A stretch of DNA of 38,499 nt from Bryobacterales bacterium (GTDB lineage Bacteria; Acidobacteriota; Terriglobia; Bryobacterales; Bryobacteraceae): the NCBI GenBank assembly GCA_003167495.1, contig PMSX01000193.1, positions 1-38,499 of the forward strand, read 5' to 3'. Below are positions 33,409 through 38,499 of this stretch, piece after piece; the first letter of the stretch is position 1; each line of letters starts with the position of its first letter. Below the pieces are notes generated by a model. It had not been told where the DNA came from, made no database searches, and saw only the letters and a program-made list of their open reading frames with translations. Position numbers and translations under genes: made by a program.

Positions 33409-34771
33409 GATCGATCTCCATTTCCTGTTTCTCTTCCAGCCGCCGCTGTAACGCCGGCGTTATTTCCGGCTGAATGACTTGAACGGGTTTCTGCTGCTCT
33501 TCGGCGGTCAGCGAAGCCGATCGCCACAACACAAAATCTGCCGCTGTTTCGAGACTGTATCCTAAGCGCAGCTCTGGCAACCGCGGCCCCGGATGCATCT
33601 GTTGCTCGGCCTTGCTCGCTAGTTCGGTGGCCGAGGTGCGCTCACCAGAAATGCCAATCGCTTCGCGCAACTGCTCTTTGTCGCTGGTAATCACCGTCAG
33701 GCTCTCGCGACCGCGCGTCGCCGCCACATAGAACAACTCTTTCGACATGCGGTCGCCCGACACAATCACCGCATCCACCGTCTGCCCCTGGCTGCGATGC
33801 GCCGTCACCGCATAGCCGTGATCGAAGGTCCGGTAATTCGCCGGCAAGGTCCGCCCGTCTGCCAGTTCAATGCGCCCTTGATCCACTCGCGCCACCGTCA
33901 CCAGCTCGCCGTTCGTGACTCGCAAGTTCGTTTCCCAGCGGTTCGCTTCGAGCAGGAGCTTGTCGCCGGCAGACACTTCGATCTCACGCTTCTCATGCAC
34001 CGAAAAGGCCTGCGCCTGGCGGCGCGTCAGCGTGATCTCTTGCCCGCTTTCTTTGCGCGCCGTCAGTTTGTCTTTTTCTACCCCCACCACTTCCACCGCT
34101 TCGTTCTTGCCGACGTCTTTGGTCGCTTTGTGAAAGGCCAGCACCAGGCCCGGCTGGTAACGCTTGGTTTCCTGCTTCTGTGCTTGCGTCCAGTTCAACG
34201 GTAGATACCGTGTCAGCGTTTCACCCGGCCCCAGTTCGCCAGCGCACTGACGTTCGCCGCGGATCGCTTCGGTGAGTCGCCGGATCTCTTCATGCGTCGG
34301 CGCCACCACCAATACTTCGCGCGTCTGTCCTTTGGCATTCGGTACCGCTAGAGCTTCGCGGTAGGCCTGGCTCACTTCTTGCGGCCGCAATTGCCAATCC
34401 ACTTCGCGCACCGCTCCCATCTGTTCCAACTGCTGAAAGCCGCGCGCCGGATCGTGGCGCAGTTCTTCCACCGCGTTCCGGTATTCTTCGAGCGTTTGCC
34501 TTTGCACCTGGCGTAGCGACACGCTCTTCATCTGCGTTCCCTGTTCCAGCACGCGCAAGGCATCGCCGGCTTCCACACTTTGAATCTGTTGCGTGTCGCC
34601 GCTGAACACGACGCGCGCCCGGTTGCGTTCGGCCAAATGTAGCAGCTCCGCCATTTGGCGGCTGGACACCATAGCGGCTTCATCCACGATCAGGACTTTG
34701 CCGACGAGCCCGAGCTGCTCCTGTTTGTCCTGCAGCAACCGCTCGATGGTCATGGCATGCGAGAAGCCTGT
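33386..34771 (-). pseudogene. Conjugative relaxase, helicase part only (TraA/TrwC-like), 5' end cut off by a transposon
   Basis: From about 34771 down, the frame encodes the SF1 helicase half of a TrwC/TraA-type relaxase: FSHAMTIERLL, Walker B KVLIVDEAAMVS, RVVFSGDTQQIQSVEAGDALRVLE, then HGYAVTAHRSQGQTVDAVIV and FYVAATRGRESLTVI. The relaxase (nicking) domain and the Walker A loop, normally upstream, are missing. The first 85 or so residues of the open frame come from the transposon end and bear no helicase features. The last residues IDHGFSIGF end normally. It would have nicked and unwound plasmid DNA for conjugation; as it stands it cannot nick. Confidence 0.8.
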
Positions 34772-34773
34772 GA

Positions 34774-34932
34774 CTTGAACCATCGGTTGGCCGCAATAGG
34801 AAGCATCGATTGGCCAGAGCCAATCTGGAAGTACTTTGTTTTCAGCAGGCGGATTCGGCATGAAACGGGCGATAGGAAGCATCGATTGGCCGAAAGTGCA
34901 GAAAAGGAAGCATCCGATGGCCGCGAGCGCAA
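34774..34932 (+). repeat. Transposon left-end repeats (candidate TnsB-binding sites)
   Basis: ATAGGAAGCATCGATTGGCC occurs exactly at 34796-34815 and 34872-34891. A related AAAGGAAGCATCCGATGGCC lies at 34913-34932, and a degenerate copy with CATCGGTTGGCC at 34781-34792. Three or four same-orientation sites of about 20 bp near the terminus are characteristic of Tn7-like ends, where TnsB binds. Confidence 0.7.
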
Positions 34933-35011
34933 AATTGGCGCTACTCCAAACAAAACGATTGCTTACTGTTTTGAACTGTGTCACTGTATATGTGTACTTA
35001 AACACAGATAC

Positions 35012-35350
35012 ATGCCGACAAAGACCGAAACGCCCGAACAAGTCAAAGAATGGCTCCAGACTGCGCTCCGCAAGATCTGGCCGCTGGCCGAAGGGTCTTT
35101 ATCGCTTCGGAAAGGAAGCTGCATCCGAAAGAACTGCAAAGCGTGTGAAAGCGGGATCGGGCATCCCAGCTACGCTCTTTATGGACGCCATGCCGGAAAG
35201 CGCTTCTCGATCTACGTACCGGGCGAACTGGCTCCCGAGGTCGCGAAAGCGCTCGAAAACGGGCGTCGGCTCCAGGAACTGATGAATGAAGCCGGAATCA
35301 GATATCTGCACGCTTTGAAGAGACGCGCCACAGTAAAGTCACGCGTCTGA
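35012..35350 (+). CDS. DUF6788-like small protein
   Basis: 112 residues from ATG 35012. The core LAEGSLSLRKGSCIRKNCKACESGIGHPSYALYGRHAGKRFSIYVP fits the DUF6788 pattern (GSL..R.G.C....C.C..G..HGPY......GK....yvP), with a possible zinc site in CIRKNCKAC. A helical C-terminus follows (LAPEVAKALENGRRLQELMNEAGIRYLHALKR). Such proteins often accompany transposases and recombinases; the role is unknown. It is the first gene inside the transposon end, in line with tnsAB. The frame remains open upstream through the transposon end, but only the part from ATG 35012 has protein-like features. Confidence 0.7.
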   Translation: MPTKTETPEQVKEWLQTALRKIWPLAEGSLSLRKGSCIRKNCKACESGIGHPSYALYGRHAGKRFSIYVPGELAPEVAKALENGRRLQELMNEAGIRYLHALKRRATVKSRV

Positions 35351-35383
35351 CTATTTCCTCGTTACTACCTACGGGAGGCGCCG

Positions 35384-35449
35384 ATGTTCATCAACAAGGT
35401 TTCTTGGCTTGGTCTTTGCGATTGGGATTATCCGACGCGGCTCGCTTAA
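35384..35449 (+). other. ATG with strong ribosome site in the wrong frame for tnsAB
   Basis: GGGAGG ends 6 nt before ATG 35384, by far the best start signal here. Its frame gives MFINKVSWLGLCDWDYPTRLA and then TAA at 35447-35449, after which the transposase is in the neighbouring frame. Either a one-base loss lies near 35405-35420 and the natural protein begins MFINKVSWLGL, or this is a short leader peptide. The alternative in-frame start is TTG 35404. Confidence 0.45.
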
Positions 35450-37848
35450 CGATTGACTGCATCCGCAAGTCGGAGCCGTCTCGGCGCGTCGGGGGTGGGC
35501 GGCATAACGTTACCGGCCGGTATCCCAGCAGAAAGATGGGCGTAACGATTCAGTTCGAAAGCCATCGTGTCGAGTTGCCAGCGATTTACGAACTGGAACA
35601 CGACGCCGATGTCATCGAGTATTTTGATCAAGCTCCGTCCATCAAGCTCGATTACTGCGCGGCGGATGGCAAGCGCTTAGGCGTGCTTCACACACCGGAT
35701 TTCTTCGTCATCCGGCAGAACAGCGCGGGTTGGGAAGAATGCAAGACGGAAGAAGAGCTTCGCCGGCTTGCGGAACATAACCCGAATCGATATTGCCGGC
35801 GAGAAGATTGCTGGGTATGCCCGCCAGGAGAAACGCACGCTCAGAACGTTGGGCTTTACTATAGGGTTCGATCTTCCAGTGAGATTCAGTGGATGTTTCA
35901 GCGGAACATCCAGTTTCTTGAAGACTATCTGAGGAGTACGCCCGCCGTGGCATCAACGGTGCGTGAAAGGGTGCTGGCGCAAGTGGCGGCCGCTCCAGGC
36001 ATCGCGCTACAGGAACTGTTCGATTCGCTGAAGGAAAGCGCGAGCCGCGATGAGATCTTCGCGCTCCTCGTCTTGGGCGACATTCACGCGGATCTTCACG
36101 CGGTCTCGCTTTCGGAACCGGAAACAGTCTTGATCTTTTCGGACCGAGCGTCCCTATCCTCCGGTGCGCGTAACGTCGCCGCGCGCACCCGTCTACCCCT
36201 GGCGATGAGCATCAAGGCTGGCATTCTGCTGAGTTGGGATGGCCAGCATTGCCCTGTCGTGAACGTTGGAAACACGGCGGTGAGTTTGCTGGTGGGAGGG
36301 CAGACTCTCATGGAGCTGCCGCTCAACACTTTGGAGGACGCTATCAAGCAAGGCCGCATTACCATTGCGTCTCAGGATCTGTGGAACCAGAATCGTGAAC
36401 TTGTTCACGAGCGACTATCGCGTGCTAGCGAGTCTGATCTCAAGATTGCCACGGAGCGGTGCGGGATTGTCTCTCGTTTCCTGCGCGGCGAACGTGATTT
36501 TTCCGTTCCATTTCGGACCGTTCGCCGCTGGGTGTCGGCTCATCAAATCGCCGAAGATCAACTGGGAAGCGGCTACCTCGGCCTTTTACCCGGTCGAAAT
36601 ACTGGTAATGCAGTCCGGAAATTGCCGGAAAGTACCCGGTCGCTCATGACTGAGTTTCTGGAGAACGATTATGAAACGTTAAAGCAGAAGACGCAGTACA
36701 CAACGTGGTGCGCTCTTCGGCTGGCGTGCGAGCGGCAAGGCATCGTCGCCCCGAGCTTCAAGACATTTTCTCTCGCCATTCGACAGAGACCGGGAATCGA
36801 GCAAACGCTCAAGCGGAAAGGCCCACGGGCCGCATATCAACTGGAACCATTTTATTGGGAACTGGAACAGACTACACCGCGACATGGAGACCGCCCCTTT
36901 GAGATCGTCCACATCGATCACACGCAGATGGATGTGTGGGCTGTCTGCGCTCAGACGGGCCAACCACTAGGCCGCCCTTGGATCACACTCATGACTGACG
37001 CACTCTCACGGCGCGTCCTGTCCATTTATATGACGTTCGATGCGCCGAGCTATCGGTCTTGCATGATGGTCCTTCGGGAATGCGTGCGCCGCCATTCCCG
37101 ATTGCCGCAGACGATTGTGGTGGATGGCGGCAAGGATTTCCAGAGTGTCTATTTCGAAAGTCTGCTCGCCCGCTACGAATGCACGAAGAAGTGCCGGCCA
37201 CCGGCCAAGGCCCGGTTCGGTTCTACGTGTGAACGTATTTTCGGGACCACCAACAAACAGTTCATCCATAATCTGCAAGGCAACACACAGATTTCCCGTC
37301 AAGTGCGCGAGGTGACCAAGGGGGTCGATCCGCAAAATCAAGCCATCTGGCCGCTGAAGGAACTCCACCAATGTCTGACCGAATACGTGTACGAAGTTTA
37401 TGACACGGTTGATCATCCGTCACTGGGGCAAAGTCCACGTGCTGCGTCAGAGGAGGGCTTTCTTCGCACTGGCATGCGTCTTCACCGCATCGTGCCCTAC
37501 GATAACGAGTTCCTCATCTTTACCTTGCCCACCACGCGCAGAGGAACGGGGCAAGTGTCACTCGGACGAGGGGTCAAGATTCACTATCTGTATTACTGGT
37601 GCGAAGCATTCCGTGATCCTGCGGTCGAGAACACGAAAGTGCCCGTCCGTTTCGATCCCTTCGATGTGGGGACGGCTTATGCCTTCGTGAACAATAGATG
37701 GGCGGAATGCCATTCGGAATACTACACGACGTTTCAAAGCCATTCAGAAAGAGAGCTGCAACTTGCAACCGAGGCATTACACAAGCGGCGCAAGAATCAC
37801 TCAGACCAAACCGGCGTAACCGCCAAGAAGCTGGCGGAAGTTTCTTGA
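35404..37848 (+). CDS. TnsA-TnsB fusion transposase (Tn7-like)
   Basis: An 814-residue fusion. Residues about 10-165 are a TnsA-like endonuclease: LGLSDAARLTI, RRVGGGRHNVTGRYPSRKM, IQFESHRVELPAIYELEHDADV, TPDFFV (Asp99) and EECKTEEEL (Glu112, Lys114), so the catalytic set (with Glu63 or Glu65) looks intact. A linker and HTH-like regions follow. Then comes an RNase H-fold DDE core with Asp505 (VHIDHTQMD), Asp574 (VVDGGKDF) and Glu610 (STCERIFG), 35 residues apart in the last pair, as in the D,D-35-E family. It should cut both strands at the ends and join them to the target. The TTG start is used because no in-frame ATG precedes the conserved region, and the C-terminus is cut by a frameshift. 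Confidence 0.85.
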   Translation: MAWSLRLGLSDAARLTIDCIRKSEPSRRVGGGRHNVTGRYPSRKMGVTIQFESHRVELPAIYELEHDADVIEYFDQAPSIKLDYCAADGKRLGVLHTPDFFVIRQNSAGWEECKTEEELRRLAEHNPNRYCRREDCWVCPPGETHAQNVGLYYRVRSSSEIQWMFQRNIQFLEDYLRSTPAVASTVRERVLAQVAAAPGIALQELFDSLKESASRDEIFALLVLGDIHADLHAVSLSEPETVLIFSDRASLSSGARNVAARTRLPLAMSIKAGILLSWDGQHCPVVNVGNTAVSLLVGGQTLMELPLNTLEDAIKQGRITIASQDLWNQNRELVHERLSRASESDLKIATERCGIVSRFLRGERDFSVPFRTVRRWVSAHQIAEDQLGSGYLGLLPGRNTGNAVRKLPESTRSLMTEFLENDYETLKQKTQYTTWCALRLACERQGIVAPSFKTFSLAIRQRPGIEQTLKRKGPRAAYQLEPFYWELEQTTPRHGDRPFEIVHIDHTQMDVWAVCAQTGQPLGRPWITLMTDALSRRVLSIYMTFDAPSYRSCMMVLRECVRRHSRLPQTIVVDGGKDFQSVYFESLLARYECTKKCRPPAKARFGSTCERIFGTTNKQFIHNLQGNTQISRQVREVTKGVDPQNQAIWPLKELHQCLTEYVYEVYDTVDHPSLGQSPRAASEEGFLRTGMRLHRIVPYDNEFLIFTLPTTRRGTGQVSLGRGVKIHYLYYWCEAFRDPAVENTKVPVRFDPFDVGTAYAFVNNRWAECHSEYYTTFQSHSERELQLATEALHKRRKNHSDQTGVTAKKLAEVS

Positions 37849-38038
37849 GTCCGTCGAGAATGAAGAAAACGTTCTGACCCAGCGCCTAAGCGACCTTGAA
37901 ACGAGGAGCATCTATTCATCCGCAGGAGCGTCTGTCTTAAAGCCGCAAGCCGCGGCCCCGAGCAGCAGCCCGGATACACCCCCGGAATCCGCCTTCAAAG
38001 GCGAATCACCGGCCTTCTTGACTTATGGAGAGATGTGA
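37844..38038 (+). pseudogene. Frameshifted C-terminal tail of TnsAB
   Basis: The main frame ends KKLAEVS then TGA at 37846-37848. The next frame continues FLESVENEENVLTQRLSDLETRSIYSS and PAFLTYGEM, resembling TnsB/TniA C-termini (...LARFLESVE....LLQRLRD.E...). It ends at TGA 38036-38038, which overlaps the TnsC ATG, a natural gene junction. The frame change lies in GAAGTTTCTTGAG near 37838-37846. One extra base in the T-run would explain it. The tail of TnsB usually contacts TnsC. Confidence 0.65.
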
Positions 38039-38499
38039 TGCGAGTCGAAGGACTTACCTCCATAGGGCCCGACCTCCTCAAACAGCTTGAGCGCTTCCAA
38101 TCTTTGACGATCGCCCATCCGCGCCTGCTGGCGGCGCGCGACCAGTTGATGGATGTGGTCGATGGATCACTGCCCGGATCGCTCATTCTGGTGCTCGGCC
38201 CGACAGGAGTGGGGAAAACAACGCTTCGCTGCAAACTGGAGCAGTTCTTGATAGAGCAGATGGCCGGCGTGCTGGCGGCCGATCCGGGGCGGCTTCCTTT
38301 CGTTAGCGTCGAGGCCACCGTTCCGGAGGCAGGGCGTTTTCGCTGGCGCGCCTATTTCAGCCAGTTTCTGGCGGGCGCGCGTGAACCAATGATCGAACGT
38401 AAGGTGCTGCTGGAGAGGGACTACCTTGCGCCAAGCGGAACCATGACAGGCTCGCAACTCGAACAAGCCGCCGTGCATGTGCTCCGCTACCGCCGTCCG
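38038..38499 (+). CDS. TnsC/TniB-like AAA+ transposition regulator (partial)
   Basis: 154 residues from ATG 38038, running off the window without a stop. HPRLLAARDQLMDVVDG precedes Walker A GPTGVGKTTLR, then GRLPFVSVEATVPEAGRFRWRAYFSQFL. This matches the start of TniB/TnsC ATPases that select target sites and activate TnsB. The start overlaps the end of the TnsAB tail frame (TGATG). Confidence 0.85.
   Translation, partial: MRVEGLTSIGPDLLKQLERFQSLTIAHPRLLAARDQLMDVVDGSLPGSLILVLGPTGVGKTTLRCKLEQFLIEQMAGVLAADPGRLPFVSVEATVPEAGRFRWRAYFSQFLAGAREPMIERKVLLERDYLAPSGTMTGSQLEQAAVHVLRYRRP

Larger units (their letters stand above)
31200..34768. mobile_element. Integrated plasmid or conjugative-element remnant
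   Basis: Sequence from the DUF169 breakpoint to the transposon end has plasmid-like content: a RepA-like C-terminal fragment, iteron-like repeats, a hairpin-rich non-coding kilobase, a toxin-antitoxin pair and a relaxase-helicase fragment. Codon and base texture also changes, with many short GC-rich palindromes (CTTCGCTCCGG-type). The left boundary is the shared breakpoint of the DUF169 and rep fragments near 31190. The right boundary is cut by the Tn7-like element. The rest of the element may continue beyond the transposon. Confidence 0.55.
34769..38499 (+). mobile_element. Left part of a Tn7-like transposon (TnsAB fusion, TnsC)
   Basis: The element starts where relaxase coding is lost. TGT at 34769-34771 is a plausible 5'-TGT terminus, as Tn7-like ends have. 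Repeated transposase-site-like sequences fill 34774-34932. Cargo and core genes read rightward: DUF6788 (35012), TnsAB (35404) and TnsC (38038). The element continues past the window, so TniQ/TnsD, any CRISPR effector genes, cargo and the right end are not visible. Insertion into a relaxase gene means the target was a conjugative element. Confidence 0.75.

Noticed and set aside
34774..34932. Possible CRISPR array at the transposon end
   Set aside because: Unequal spacing, diverged units and position at the element terminus fit transposase-binding sites.
34772..35041. First 85 or so residues of the relaxase frame
   Set aside because: They are translated from the transposon end and lack the Walker A and nicking domains expected there, so the relaxase is truncated, not extended.
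1..38499. tRNA, rRNA and riboswitch genes
   Set aside because: Scanning by eye for tRNA T-loop signatures, rRNA motifs and common riboswitch cores gave nothing convincing. A covariance-model search would be needed to exclude small RNAs.

Overview
The window looks like a chromosomal segment of an Acidobacteriota bacterium, probably close to Solibacter/Bryobacterales, with an accessory region at its right end. The taxonomic inference rests on gene content: a PadR regulator coupled to an ADOP-type duplicated MacB/FtsX permease, a large Oar-like TonB-dependent receptor with an N-terminal carboxypeptidase-regulatory domain, Tat-exported sulfatases, and remnants of a Solibacter-style sensor kinase. 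No rRNA, tRNA or CRISPR array was seen.

Layout. 1-1.7 kb: a partial membrane protein, an orphan terminator and a tyrosine recombinase. 1.9-9.4 kb: housekeeping and membrane genes (long-chain acyl-CoA synthetase, mannose-6-phosphate isomerase, Bax-inhibitor-1-like protein, PadR/ADOP pair, lipocalin-like secreted protein), then a LysR regulator to 10.3 kb. 10.35-14.7 kb: a scarred region. A truncated, frameshifted sensor-kinase remnant is joined to the 3' part of a P-type ATPase gene. That ATPase was apparently fused in frame to an HflK-like SPFH protein, but a single TAG now separates the two. Two more SPFH genes (HflC- and HflK-like) follow. 14.7-19.3 kb: two divergent Tat-type sulfatases, a parvulin-type prolyl isomerase and a formylglycine-generating enzyme, which form a self-contained sulfatase production and maturation unit. 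19.3-24.5 kb: a MetE-like methyltransferase, the TonB-dependent receptor and an alpha/beta hydrolase with an Asp nucleophile.

24.7-31.2 kb: a tightly packed, apparently co-transcribed set. It holds a flavin-dependent halogenase-like enzyme with a WxWxIP motif, an MFS transporter, a NitT/TauT-type ABC importer with two different permeases and a membrane-anchored binding protein carrying an unusual CxxxC motif, a Tat-exported heavy-metal-associated (HMA) protein with CxxC, and a DUF169 gene cut off after about 54 codons. This is the best candidate here for an undescribed system. I infer a thiol/metal-linked uptake pathway, but the substrate is unknown.

31.2-38.5 kb: the DUF169 gene ends abruptly where plasmid-type DNA begins. 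In order there is a C-terminal fragment that looks like a RepA-type replication initiator, three iteron-like repeats with an adjacent AT-rich stretch (an oriV-like arrangement), a hairpin-rich non-coding kilobase, a ParD/ParE-like toxin-antitoxin pair, and the helicase part of a conjugative relaxase. The relaxase is interrupted by the left end of a Tn7-like transposon with repeated transposase-binding-like sites, a DUF6788 gene, a TnsA-TnsB fusion and a TnsC/TniB ATPase that runs off the window. I read this as a plasmid or integrative element fused into the chromosome and later invaded by a Tn7-like element. Reading-frame conflicts at both ends of the tnsAB gene suggest decay, frameshifting or assembly indels.
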